Assembly (NCBI GenBank): GCA_021234155.1
Contig: JAJEKV010000051.1
Span: 6,029,944 to 6,093,943, forward strand
Direction of reading: 5' to 3'
Source: Isoetes taiwanensis
Lineage: Eukaryota > Streptophyta > Lycopodiopsida > Isoetales > Isoetaceae
DNA length: 64,000 nt
The stretch's first letter is position 1; every line of letters starts with the position of its first letter. Of this stretch, positions 1 through 11,533 are shown piece by piece. Below the pieces are notes generated by a model. That model was not told the origin of the DNA and did no database searches. It worked only from the letters and a program-made list of their open reading frames with translations. The position numbers and the translations under genes are program-made.

Positions 1-325
1 AAAGAGGCCGTGCCCCGTGGAGACACAGGGAAAACGGTAATTCCGCTCGATGCGGGAACACCCTCGCTACGGAGAAAAGTGCTAAGACCGCAAAAACCTC
101 CTCCACAGGGGGAAAACCCGCCTGGGGATTCATTCTCCCATCAGAGACTCAATGCGGAATACCTGCCTTTTTGACCCGCCCTCCATACCATATAGGATAG
201 GTAATTCACCTAGACTATATCTGATATGAGTGACTGGATAAATGGTAGATAAAGGTATAGTCCGATCTATATAGAGATATACAGCGTATAACGTTGAGCA
301 AAACCGAGGTTATTCAATCATATGC
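1..325 (+). other. Group I intron of cox1, 3' part
   Basis: The stretch has the conserved core strings of a group I intron in order: a P/Q-like segment near 40-57, an R-like CAGAGACTCAATG near 141-153, and an S-like GGTATAGTCC near 255-264. It ends at G325, and the cox1 reading frame opens directly after it at codons for Y-P-P-L-S-G. A terminal G is the rule for group I introns. The insertion point lies near codon 130 of cox1, where group I introns are known in liverworts and other early land plants. No homing-endonuclease ORF is visible in the part present. Confidence 0.65.
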
Positions 326-1310
<985 letters not shown>

Positions 1311-1619
1311 GGTTCAATACAATATAAAACACCAATGTTACTCGCAGTAGGTTTTATCTCCTTGTTTACCATAGGAGGCCCTATTGGAATAGCCTTGGTC
1401 AATTCTGGGCTGGACATCGCTCTATACGATACTTATTATGTGGTTGTATATTTTTATCATGTATTTTTCATGGGAGCTGTTTTTGTTCTATCTGCAGGAT
1501 CCCATTATCGGATAGGGAAAACATCGGGTCCTCAATATCCGGAGACTTTAGGTGAAATTCATTCTTGGATTACTTTCCTTGGAGTGAATTCGACTCTTCT
1601 TTCTATGTATTCCCCAGGT
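1311..1619 (+). pseudogene. cox1: cox1 downstream exon, mitochondrial copy in nuclear DNA
   Basis: Reading GGT TCA ATA CAA TAT gives [10 protein letters not shown], then [25 protein letters not shown], and [13 protein letters not shown]. These match the subunit 1 segment carrying the haem-ligand histidines. The region [16 protein letters not shown] differs from the conserved DTYYVVAHFHYVLSMG by a cluster of T-for-C codons (for example TAT for His), while other sites show C where T is expected (S for F, R for W). The mix suggests an unedited copy from a lineage with two-way RNA editing. The exon ends at a T before a group I intron, as that intron class requires; no further cox1 exon follows. 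Confidence 0.85.
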
Positions 1620-1825
1620 CAATGGCCTACTTCCTTGCTTGGAGTGAAACATCACTATATGCCGGAAACCCCTTAGGGCCCTTGGTGCCCAAGCTGCAAC
1701 AATCTAAGGGATCGGACAACCAGCAGTTAGTTCCCAATCAGAGACCACACGTGGTGCTCCTAATCAGTCAGATAGGGTGAAGACATAGTCCGTTCCCGTC
1801 AGAAAGATCAAGGACCTACTCGCAA
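1620..1825 (+). other. Group I intron-like segment in cox1 (3' side degraded)
   Basis: The cox1 frame stops at the conserved F-L-G position, a known group I intron site near codon 435. The following 200 bases hold an R-like string (AATCAGAGACC at 1738-1748) and an S-like string (GAAGACATAGTCC at 1779-1791). No downstream cox1 exon follows, so the intron is joined to other mitochondrial spacer. Confidence 0.55.
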
Positions 1826-1930
1826 TTCTCGATGTTTCCTCCACTCCAGACAGATAGATCACTTCAAAGCCGAGATAGATCAGAAGGCTACTATGGAGGA
1901 AAAAGAAAGAGTAAGTTGTCTTGGGTGCAC

Positions 1931-2013
1931 GGATGGAGAGGGATTCGAACCCTCGGTATTCTAAATACTTCGGTTTTCAAGACCGACTCTTTCAACCGCT
2001 CAGACATCCATCC
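1931..2013 (-). tRNA. trnS-UGA: tRNA-Ser (UGA), mitochondrial type
   Basis: On the minus strand the 83 bases fold as a class II tRNA. The acceptor stem starts GGATGGA and pairs with TCCATCC at the 3' end. The D-arm has GAGCGGTTGAAAGAG, the anticodon loop is CTTGAAA with anticodon TGA, a long variable arm carries GTATTTAGAATAC, and the T-arm has GGTTCGAATCCC. All stems look intact. The sequence is the standard plant organellar trnS-UGA; transcription from nuclear DNA is not shown. Confidence 0.9.
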
Positions 2014-2429
2014 TTTTTGATTCTCTTTCCTGAACGAGTTCATTTCTTCTCGGGCATCTATCTATCTATCTCCTCGCTCAGTGCCGCGCGCGAATAGCGT
2101 GAGTTGGTCCTTGTCCTCTTCGCACATCATTAGATTAGCTTCTATATATCTCTCTATTCAACCATAGATAGGCCAGCGGCGTTACTCCGCCTCAGCGAGT
2201 GATTGATGATATGGGGCCGGGAGCAGATTTCACCAGTGCAGAGCTAGCCGACGGATGAACCTGGATTGCAAATACTGAACTTGGATCTTGCCTTCCAGAT
2301 TTAATAAACACGTGAAGTGAAATCTTCGAGATACGAAACATAGGGCATGAGGAAGCTCTACAGAAGTAGGAGCAGGAGCAGGAAATGGAACAGGAACTAG
2401 AGCAGGAACATGATCAAGAACATGATTAG

Positions 2430-3184
2430 CAGGGTAATAAAGAGAGGCTAAAACTCGCCAAATGGCGATTTTTTAGACCTTTACTAAAATTTCGTGGCTA
2501 AAGTTTATAAGGGTCATTTCTTAAAAAAATAAAAAATTAGCCATTCAAAAAGGGGGAAAATCTTGGACGTTCAGGGTTTAGCCGAGATTGACTGCGGCAT
2601 TGGCGTGCTGAATTGCCTTTCCTGAAGTTGATTAGGCGCGCCCAGATCAATTCAAATAGCCATGTCTAATCTATTCAGATACATCTTTCATTTAGGAATC
2701 GCCATATTGAAGAACCACGACCATTACACTATTGCAATGTTAACATTGAAAAAAACTCCCACCTTTTTTATTATGTTTGCTATTTCCATTCACATAGCAT
2801 ACAATGTAGTTCATTTGAATACGGAAGATTGTCAGACCCAACCCCATGGTTAGATATGCACCATCATCATCGTCTTTTTATTGTTGTTGGTACCCACAGA
2901 TACATGCACATTATCACTTCTCTTTAAATATATCAACTAAAATACACATGATAACTTGCTTAGTTCAGTAGTTGCCGTTTAGCTACCACCAACAAAGACA
3001 AAATTGCCAACATAAGAATTTTTAAATTATACGAACTTTATAATTTCGCCAAGTGGGAAGAAAACTAAAGGGCTTGACTGTATCACATTTCGCCAAAAAA
3101 AAAATGTACGGACTCTTGTTTTTATAGCTTTAGCCAACCTTTATTTGGATACGAAAACATTTAGGGTTCTTAAAATTTACCCTG
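2430..3184. mobile_element. Non-autonomous hAT-type DNA transposon 1
   Basis: The 755-bp AT-rich insert begins CAGGGTAATAAA and ends AAATTTACCCTG, giving imperfect inverted termini with the CAGGG start typical of hAT elements. It is flanked by an 8-bp direct repeat ATGATTAG (2422-2429 and 3185-3192), the hAT target length. Copy B of the host repeat has the unoccupied site at about 8843-8850 (ATGATCAG). TTAGCCA-like motifs recur near both ends, like hAT subterminal repeats. No transposase is encoded; the 63-codon ORF at 2662-2853 has no recognisable domain. Confidence 0.8.
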
Positions 3185-3249
3185 ATGATTAGAATCTGGG
3201 GCATAAACTGGAGAAAAGAGTCAAATCAAAACATGGCGCAGAAACAGGA

Positions 3250-4049
3250 ATAACAAGGACGAAATTAAGAGCCCACAATACTGCATGGACTGAAGTCGAT
3301 GCTGATGCAGAGGCCTGAATTGCAGATTTACTGGAACTAGAGCTAGAACCAGCAAATCGAAATGATCTAGTACGTCAATCAATCTGTGGGTTATGTAGCT
3401 CGAGCCAGGGCAGACCCAAGACTACTGGCGCATGTGGGCTAGCGATGAGATTGAAGGAAATGCTACAAGAAACTTTCTCGAACAAAACCTGAAGAGGCAC
3501 AGTACATTATGTGATTGTACCCAAGGAGATCTCCCAGTCATCAATCACTTCGACAGAACTGGGATGCTCAACCTGGCTTCTAGGGATGGCATGCTTACTG
3601 GAGAACGCACTATCCATAAAGCAAGCATTTGCACCACAATCAAGTTGCACCAATGCTTTCAACCTTCCAACCTCTGATTTCAATGATATAGAGATGAAAA
3701 ATGTCTTGCTTTATCCGATGGAATAAACATGTCAAGAAGTGTGAAAGGAGTCTGAGAAAAGGCGGCCAGCCGACGAGATACTCTTACTACTTGGACTGGC
3801 CCCTGAAGTCTTCCGACTGATTTGGGCACTTCACAGGGCATCCACGAGCAATATGACCAGCTCCTCCACAGTAGAGGCAAAGATTAGCCTCTCTCTGATA
3901 CTGTTCTCGGCGGCTGATAAAGGTCCTCAAACTGCCCGATCAATATGCATAGGCTCGGGTCTAGACCTGCTGGATTCTACATATGAGACCAGGGAAGGCG
4001 TAGCTACAGGCGCTTATGTGATTGGGAAGACCTGACTACGTCTCCCTTG
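3250..4049 (-). pseudogene. gypsy protease and gag zinc knuckle, copy A (broken)
   Basis: On the minus strand, downstream of the hAT insertion at 4058, the frame carries the zinc knuckle CLYCGGAGHIARGC (C-x2-C-x4-H-x4-C) around 3830-3890. It is followed by protease remnants matching those in copy B (3330-3640). The knuckle keeps the common CGGxGH form, whereas copy B has CRGTGH. Frames are interrupted by stops and by the hAT element, so no gag-protease product is possible. Confidence 0.65.
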
Positions 4050-4057
4050 CTTACGTT

Positions 4058-4884
4058 CATGGAAAAAATTAGTGGCTATATATAGCCAAATAGCGATTTT
4101 TTAGGGATCTAGGCAATTTTTGCGGCGAATTTTATGAAGAGAGCTTTCTTTTAAAAAAATAAAAAATAGCCATATTTAAAACAAGTACTCCATTATTTTT
4201 TTAGGATTAGCCAAACTATTTTCCCCCTTTTCCTTAAAGAAAAAGGGATTAGCAGCCTTTCTTTATATTATAATATTTATATATTAAATCATTAATAGCC
4301 AAACAAAAATAAATTCTTATTATAGACTTTTACACATCCCCACCTACCATCATCAGTGATAGTAATTTTTCAAACTATGAATTTCTATTATATATACTAC
4401 ACATGCATCTTTAAAAATGAACTGTAAGAGATGGCTAATATCCCTCTAGATGCCCAAGTTGGTTGCATAACATCTTTCTTCAAGGGTTAGAGATAGGTGC
4501 AATTTGATCACCATATCTACAAAGTGTCGTTGCATTGAATGTAGTTCAGACTATGGATGTTATAAGCTATGTTGTGAGCTTCTGTTAAAAGTTATTCAAT
4601 ATTATTGTATGTTCCTTGATTGTTGATTATTATTTGTAATTGTAGTACAATTATCTAAAGCTACAGCAGTTAATTTACATTTTTTACTTTTTTCAGTTAA
4701 AAAATAGCCAAGTGAAAGTTTATAGTACATAATTCAAAAGTTTCGCCAAGTCCAAATATATATAAATGTAATAATAATAATAACTTTAGCCAAATTTAAA
4801 TCATAAAATACTGTAAAATTTTGAAAAAATAGCCAAACTATATTTTTTATGAAAAAATATATAGTATGCTTAATTTTTTCCCTG
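4058..4884. mobile_element. Non-autonomous hAT-type DNA transposon 2
   Basis: This 827-bp insert starts CATGGAAAAAATTA and ends TAATTTTTTCCCTG, which are near-perfect inverted termini with one mismatch to CAGGG. The 8-bp target duplication is CTTACGTT (4050-4057 and 4885-4892). The empty site is kept in copy B at 9863-9870. Its interior is related to the first hAT insert (both have a GCCAAAT-GCGATTTTTTAG stretch near the left and TTTCGCCAAG near the right), so both come from one family. It carries no transposase and many short TAGCCA motifs. Confidence 0.8.
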
Positions 4885-4892
4885 CTTACGTT

Positions 4893-5420
4893 CGAAGAGC
4901 CGATTATCACATCGAACTGCAAATCTGATGGCTTCTTCCAAAGTCTGAGGGTCCTCCATAGACAATAGCATATCTTTGACATCCTCACGTAACCCATTTC
5001 AGAAACAATCTCGAAGTCCAACATCATCCCAGGCAGTATCTACTACAATTTGACAAAATTCTGATGCATATATAGTGAAGCCTTAGATTACAAGGATTTG
5101 TGACTGTTGTGTGCTGATGATCGGTGTCTCCAAAGTATGCCTCGAGCTCTGCAGTGAAAGCAACAAAATCTTGGGTTCTCCAATAAAGGAGCAAACCAAC
5201 TTAGAGATGCCCCTATAAGGAGAGAACTAATCAGCCCAACTTGTTCCTGGGCCATGGGATATCTATGAGGGTGGAGCTGGATCACAAGCCTGATCTGATT
5301 CAAAAAACCATGAAGCTAGGAACCGCGTGCCATCAAACTTCTCTGGCAGCTAATCTTAGGCTCTGATAGCCTCAATCTAGATCTAGAAGCAGATTCATGT
5401 GAAGCAACACGTTCCTTAAG
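4893..5420 (-). pseudogene. gypsy gag, copy A 5' part
   Basis: Minus-strand translation gives NQIRLVIQLHPHRYPMAQEQ, then a segment like GLISSLLIGASLSWFAPLL, which fits the conserved retrotransposon gag core (L-x-G-x-A-x-x-W-x-x-P-L). The frame is cut by stops and by the hAT element at 4058-4884. The better preserved equivalent is in copy B (9599-10350). Confidence 0.65.
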
Positions 5421-6051
5421 CTCTTTATTGTCCAACTGCAACTGCTGGCATTGAACAAGCTGTTAGACCTGTTGTAATAAAGTCGAAACCTCCTCCATAG
5501 AAATAAAATCACCAAATAGGAGCAAAAAAATGCTTAAGGCCAGAGCAAACAAGAACCGGTAAGGGATTCCATTTCATACTATCATGAACGTACGAGAAAA
5601 CAAGAAAAATACGTGAAAAATATGCAAGAAATACGCCAAGATTGGCAAAGAATCTGATATATGAACAGGAATCAAGAATACAATGGCCCGAAGGCAAGCA
5701 GGAACACGAGACAGATGCTTAGAAGGCTCAAGACTGGCGTTGAACTGGAATGGTTTGATAAGAAGGAGGTGCCTCCTTATATATCTAGGTCAAGGGTCAA
5801 GATCGTGCCACTCCAATGGATGAGATCATGTCGTGCATGCATGTACGTTCTAGACATGCAAAAGCTCAACTTTAGCAGCAACATTGGGATATGGTTGACT
5901 GTGTGAAGATGGCATGGATGGAGCGAGATCAACAGCATTTTGTGCCTGTATAGTAGCGTGGACATTTGCAAGCGTGTGTCTTTTAGTAGCTTGCATCAAA
6001 CGAAGCATGCTCTGCCGTAATTTAGGCACGATATGAGGCATGAGTTTTTCC

Positions 6052-8210
6052 AAAAAAAAAAAAAAAATTGAAGAACTGTGTCATCAATATATTAAAGGAA
6101 TGGTAATGTTACAAAGCAAGTGAGGAGGAAGGAGAACTGCCCCAAAGAGACAGCGATACCTCGATACTCTACAACAAACTTACAGAAAAACTGCAACTCT
6201 ACTGCTGTACAAACTGACCATCACCATCTACAACACCCAAGAAGTCCTGCCAAATGGCAAACTTCCGCTCTACTAATCCCGGGAACACCAGAAAGCTTTG
6301 AAATAGCTTGTACCTGAGTCGAGGAATCAGAGAGGCTGCAGGCTGCTGAATCCCCTGAAAGATCCACAATCGCCGCCGCTTCCAAATCAGTCACACCAAC
6401 CAAGCCACGCACAGATGCAAAGCTTGCTACCGCAAGAGCGGCCAAGCACCAGGATACACATGAAGCAGCAACTGCTGGCTAGTCAATCTCACCTGAAACA
6501 GAGCCCTAACCCAATCCCAGGCAGCCTGCAAGTGAGGGCATAAAACCAGACAATGCTCCACAGTCTCATGATGAAGGCCACAACAAGGGCAGAGAGGGCT
6601 CACACCAGGCCTAAACTGACTCACAAGGGCATTCACCTTGATCTGGCGATTGCACCACCGCCCGAAGCACCCTAACCCGGTGGGGGAAGTGAGCTTCATG
6701 TCCACGTCCAAACCGAGCGCCATCGAGAACCCGAAGCTGCGAGAGACCACTTGCACGAAGGGCGGTATGTCATGAATAGCCAACACCCGGTAACAAGACC
6801 GCACAAAACAAGAAGACACAACATCCGGATGAACCTTCCAAACCTGCACCACCACATCATCCTGAGGGACTATAGGTATGTGTAGCGGAATACTCCCTGC
6901 CACTTGTTCCCAGATAGCCCGGTCACTGCCCTTCAGGCGAAAGCGAGCTCGAAAGAACTCCCACGAAGCTAGCTGACCACCCCAATACCAATCCTCCAAG
7001 GTGAGCACAACAGCTCGCCTCCAATGGGCCTCTGCGTCCCGAGCATGCCGATGGCGATAAAGGGCAACAAGTCTTGGGGGGTAGAGGAACCCACAAGAAA
7101 GGAGAAGAGTGGTGATAAACTGAGGCATAATCTAGCTGGAAGAGCACACGCACATGATCCCAAGCTCGCAACACCCCCGTGAGAAAAGGGGATGCATGTG
7201 GGAAAGGCCGGAGACCATACAACAGTGCCCAAGGCAACTCCACATGCACAGACGGCTTCCCAAATGCCACACAATGGCGAAGAGACTGCAACAACAATGC
7301 CGCACCAGGAGAAGATGCTCCATCCTGCAGAATGCTCCAAACAAACTTGGAGACCAACACCTTACTATGCAGTGCCAAATCTAGAATGGCCAAGCCCCCA
7401 TCCTCCCGGGGGTAGAGACACTTCCACCAAGCCACTTTAACAACCGCCCCTTCATCATCCCCGCCCCACACAAAATTTCGAACAATCTTATCCAAGGCCT
7501 GTATCTTACCCTCATGAGCTAACATCGCAGATACATGAGTGCTACAAAGTACTGACTTGGTAATAGTGATCCTACCTGCCATGGACAACTTGCTACCCTT
7601 CCACCAATTGAGGTGTTTTACGCAACCCCCAAAATCTCATCCCACACCCTCCCCATGGAAACATCCCCTCCAAAGGGAATACCCAACAGCTTAGTACACA
7701 CATTACCTGGAAGCACCTTCCAAGGGAATAGAGCCAAACAAGGGGGAGGCGGAGTCAGCTGGGCCCATAATCTTGGAACACTTACCTCAATTCGGAAAGA
7801 ATGCCCGAGGCCAAGGAGAAAGTATCCAAAGAAACCCTTCACATTCCATAAATTCCTCTCTTACGCCACCAAGAAGAGGAAAGTGTCATCAACAAACCGG
7901 TTAATAATCTGCTGGCTACCATCCCGCATCCGGAAGCCCATCCACCACCCCCACCGCTGCAAAGAAAACAAGCCGAGACAATTTCCTCCACCCTGTCGTA
8001 AACAAAAGCGGCCAAAGGGCACCCCTCGCACCCCTACGCCTAAGGAGAAAAAGGCGGAGGGTTCACCCTGGCACACCACCATAGCCCATGCTGACCTATG
8101 CAGCTTCATGATTGTCTCTGTAAAGCGTGGACCGCAGCCCAACGCTAACATCATGGCAGACAAGAACTCCCAACGGACACTATCGTAAGCTTTGGCGAAG
8201 TCAAGCTTAA
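6052..8210 (-). mobile_element. 5'-truncated LINE (L1-like, with zf-RVT) inserted in copy A
   Basis: The element interrupts copy A exactly where copy B (about 11040-11065) is continuous, so the insertion is real and younger than the duplication. Sense is minus: reverse transcriptase fragments lie at 8226-7861, thumb/connection at 7588-6923 and a C-terminal zinc motif at about 6640-6430. The endonuclease and RT fingers are missing. The 3' end near 6068 reads CAGTTCTTCAA on the sense strand followed by about 16 T. The flanking CCAAA appears on both sides and may be part of a short target duplication. A second 3' end of the same family is at 52998-53151. Confidence 0.8.
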
Positions 8211-8226
8211 GCCAAATTTGGATCAA
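6427..8226 (-). pseudogene. LINE ORF2 remnant: reverse transcriptase and zf-RVT domain
   Basis: Three overlapping minus-strand frames together give the C-terminal half of a plant L1-type ORF2. The first has KLDFAKAYDSVRWEF and the catalytic box as FVDD instead of FADD. The second has AGRITITKSVLCS and FVWGG, typical of the RT thumb/connection. The third ends in CPCCGLHHETVEHCLVLCP, the zf-RVT zinc motif found downstream of RT in plant LINEs. At least two frameshifts separate these parts. The product would copy LINE RNA by target-primed reverse transcription in the nucleus if intact. Confidence 0.8.
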
Positions 8227-9009
8227 AGTGGACAGTTAGTCTGTGTCTTTGGTGGTACAGCAACTACTGCATATGCGGAATGCGTGTCCTGAGGCATGAG
8301 AGTGTATAGCCTAGTGCCATGAGCTTCACTTGAAACAATGCCAACCTAGTTATATTATTGGACGAGAGGATCAGGGTAGATAAATTTCTTCCTGAGCTTG
8401 TGCTGGAGCCTATTGAAATTTTTGTTAATGTTGTGGAATGCATGGAGGACAATTTGTAGTAGGTCTAGGGCCTTGTTTACCATTGGCCACCCAAAGTTGA
8501 TAAGTCTTGAGTCGTACTAAAGTTGTTTGGTTGGCGTCTGGAAGCCGAACTCCAATCAGAGGAAGTTGAGGATACATGGTGGTACTAAGGCCCCATTTGT
8601 GACGGTAATAATATTGAATTTTAGTGGGTTTAAAAGGAGCCCAAGAAGATTGACCTCTTAATTGTCGAGATTGTGAATTCTATTGATATCACCGAGGTGC
8701 CTTCCAGCTTTAATAAACTCGTGAAGTGAAATCTTCGAGATACAAAACTTAGGGCATGAGGAAGCCTCTACAGAAGTAGGAGCAAGACCAGGAGCAAGAG
8801 CAGGAAATGGAACTGGAACTGGAGCAGGAACATGATCGAGAGCATGATCAGAATCTGGGGCATAAACTGGAGCGGAGAAAAGAGTCGAATCAGAACATGG
8901 CGCAGAAACAGGAATAACAAGGACGGAATTAAGAGCCCACGATACTGCACGGACTGAAGTCGATGCTGATGCAGAGGCCTGAACTGCAGATTTACGGAAC
9001 TACAACTAG

Positions 9010-9310
9010 AACTGGCAAATCGAAATGATCTAGTACGTCAATCAATCTGTGGGTTATGTAGCTCGAGCCAGGGCAGACCCAAGACGACTGGCACATGTGG
9101 GCAAGCGATTACATTGAAGGAAATGCTACAAGAAACTTTCTCGAACAAAACTTAAAGAGGCACAGTACATGTGACTGTACCCGAGGAGATCTCTCGGCCA
9201 TCAATCACTTCGACAGAACTGGGATGCTCAACCTGGCTTCTAGGGATGGCGTGCTTACTGACGAATGCACTACATAAAACAAGCATTTGCGCCAATGCTT
9301 TCAACCTTCC
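9010..9310 (-). pseudogene. gypsy aspartic protease C-terminal half, copy B
   Basis: Minus-strand translation gives VPVVLGLPWLELHNPQIDW, the hallmark end of Ty3/gypsy retropepsin (I-L-G-x-x-W-L-x-x-H-N-P-x-I-D-W). It is preceded by the strand after the flap. The catalytic D-S/T-G segment is not clearly readable, and the SINE at 9323-9477 sits between protease and gag. The domain would process Gag-Pol; here it is a relic. Confidence 0.7.
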
Positions 9311-9322
9311 AACCTCTGATTT

Positions 9323-9477
9323 TTTTTTATTTTTTATTTTTTTATTGGAGGAAAGGACACACCCCGCACGGTGAGACTTGCACTCACCCATGCCCACCCG
9401 ACTGTAGTCAGTGGGATTTGAACCAGTGATTGGATCAGTCGTAAGCCAAAGGTCTAACCACTACTGCCGCGATGGGC
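9323..9477 (-). mobile_element. tRNA-derived SINE with 11-bp target duplication
   Basis: A 155-bp insert is flanked by perfect direct repeats ACCTCTGATTT (9312-9322 and 9478-9488). Copy A has the same site empty (about 3671-3681). On the minus strand it begins GCCCATCGCGGCAGTAGTGG, carrying an A-box-like segment. About 35 bases later it has a perfect B box, GGTTCAAATCC, so it has an internal RNA polymerase III promoter. The body ends with an A/T tail of A-runs separated by T (read on plus as T-runs at 9323-9342). The head most resembles a tRNA; the parent tRNA is not certain. Confidence 0.85.
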
Positions 9478-9598
9478 ACCTCTGATTTCAATGATATAGA
9501 GATGAAAAATATCTTGCTGACCTTATCCGATGGAATAAACATGTCAAGAAGTGTGGAAGGAGTCTGAGAAAAGGCGGCCAACCGATGAGATACTCTTA

Positions 9599-10350
9599 CT
9601 ACTTGGACTGGCCTCTGAAGTTTTTCGACTGATTTGGGTGCTTCACAGAGCATCCACGAGCAATATGACCAGTTCCTCTACAGTACAGGCAAAGATTAGC
9701 TTCTCTCTGATGCTGTTTCTCAGCAGCTGATAGAGGTCCTCGATCTGTCCGATAAATCTGCATAGGCTCAGGTCCAGACCTCCTGGATTCTACAGATGAG
9801 ACCGGGGAAGGCGTAGCTATAGGAGCTTGTGTGATTGGGAAGACCTGACTATGTCTCCCTTGCTTACGTTTGAAGAGCCGATTATCACATCGAACTGCAA
9901 ATCTGATGGCTTCTTCCAAAGTCTGAGGGTCCTCCATAGACAATAGCATATATTTGACATCCTCACGTAATCCCTTTCGGAAACAATCTAGAAGTCCAAC
10001 ATTATCCCAGGCAGTATCTACTGCAATTTGACAAAATTCTAATGCATATAGAGTGAAGCTGGACGAGAGTCTTGCCTTAGATTGCAAGGATTTGTGACTG
10101 CTATGCGCTGACGATCAGTGTCTCCAAAGCATGTCTCGAGCTCTATAGTGAAAGCAGCAAAATCTTGCAACTCCAGAGCTCCTTTCTCCAATAAAGGAGC
10201 AAGCCAACTTAGAGCTGGCCCTGTAAGGAGAGAACTAATCAGCCCAACTTGTTCCTGGGCCATGGGATATCTATGAGAGTGGAGCTGGATCACAAGTCTG
10301 ATCTGATTCAAGAAACCACCAAGCTTGGACCGAGTGTCATCAAACTTCTC
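9599..10350 (-). pseudogene. gypsy gag with zinc knuckle, copy B
   Basis: Two overlapping minus frames give nearly all of a Ty3/gypsy Gag. The N-terminal part has NQIRLVIQLHSHRYPMAQEQ, GPALSWLAPLLE and ETCFGDTDRQR. The C-terminal part has DNVGLLDCFRKGLREDVK, the linker EEAIRFAVRCDNRLFKRKQ and the zinc knuckle CLYCRGTGHIARGC. Gag forms the virus-like particle and the knuckle binds element RNA. A frameshift at about 10060-10090 separates the two parts. The domain order and the LCLYC knuckle resemble chromovirus-like gypsy elements. Confidence 0.8.
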
Positions 10351-11533
10351 TGGCAGCTAATCTTAGGCTCTGATAGCCTCAATCCAGAGCTAAAAGCAGA
10401 TTCATGTGAAGCAACACGTTCCTTAAAACTCTTTATTGTCCAACTACAACTGCTGGCATAGTTGAACAAGCTGCTGGACGTACTGTAATAAAGTCGAAAC
10501 CTCCTCCATAGAAATAAAATCACCAAATACGAGCAAAAAAATGCTTAGGATCAGAGCAAACAAGAACTGATTAGGGATTCCGGTTCATACTATCATGAAC
10601 CTACGCGAAAACAAGAAACATACGTGGAAAATATGCAAGAAATATGAAAGAAATACGCCAAGATCGGCAAAGAATCTGATATATATCAAGAGTACAATGG
10701 CCCGAATGCAAGCAGGAACACGAGACAGATGCCTAAAAGGCTCAAGACTGGCATTGAACTTGAATAGTTTGATAAGAAGGAGGTGCCTCCTTATATATCT
10801 AGGCCAACAGTCAGGATCATGCCACTCCAATGGATGAGATCATGTTGTGCATGCATGTACGTTCTAGACATGCAAAAGCTCAACTTTAGCAGCAATATTG
10901 GGATATGGTTGACTATGTGAAGATGGCATGGATGGAGCGAGATCAACATCATGTTTAGTAGCGTGGACATTCGCAAGCGTGTGTCCTTTAGTAGCTTGCA
11001 TCAAACAAATCATGCTCTGTCATAATTTAGGCACATGTGAGGCATGAGTTTTTCCAAATTCGGATCAAAGTGGACAACTTTAGTCTAAGTCTTTGGTGGT
11101 ACAGCAGGTACTACATATGTGGAATGCGTGTCCTGAGGCATGAGAGTGTATAGCCTAGTGCCATGAGCTTCACTTGAAACAATGCCCACCTAGTTATACT
11201 GTTGGATGAGAGGATCAAGCATACGATAAATTTCTTCCTGAGCTTGTGCTGGAGCCTGTTGAATTTTTTGTTACTGTTGTGGAATGCATGGAGGACGATT
11301 TGTAGTAGGTCTAGGGCCTTGTTTACCATTTGCCACCCAAAGTTGGTAAGTCTTGAGTCGTACCGAAGTAGTTTGGTTGGCGTCTAGAAGCCGAACTTTA
11401 ACCAGAGGAAGTTGTGGATGTATAGTGGCAGTATGGCCCCATTTGTGACGGTGATAACACTGAATTTTAGCGGGATCAAAAGAAGATGACCTCTTGGTTA
11501 CTGAGGTTGTAAATTCTATTGATATTACCGAGG

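Larger units (their letters stand above)
2294..8695 (-). mobile_element. Ty3/gypsy gag-protease fragment, tandem copy A (with three later insertions)
   Basis: This unit matches 8696-11533 along its length, apart from inserted elements at 2430-3184, 4058-4884 and about 6052-8210. Without them it is about 2.65 kb. Copy B follows immediately, so the two form a head-to-tail tandem duplication. Read on the minus strand the order is leader, gag, CCHC zinc knuckle, aspartic protease C-terminus and a low-complexity linker. No reverse transcriptase, integrase or LTR is recognised in the unit. Confidence 0.75.
8696..11533 (-). mobile_element. Ty3/gypsy gag-protease fragment, tandem copy B
   Basis: The second member of the tandem pair is colinear with 2294-8695 and lacks the two hAT elements and the LINE found there. 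It instead carries a SINE at 9323-9477. On the minus strand it contains leader (11530-10360), gag (10350-9599), protease (9310-9010) and a low-complexity tail to 8700. Without the SINE it is about 2.67 kb. A weak second zinc-knuckle-like string CYHRHKWGH lies at about 11440-11470, upstream of gag and out of place for a gag-pol order. Confidence 0.75.

Noticed and set aside
6120-8188. Plus-strand ORFs up to 191 codons opposite the LINE
   Set aside because: They are antisense shadows of the minus-strand RT and zinc-motif frames.
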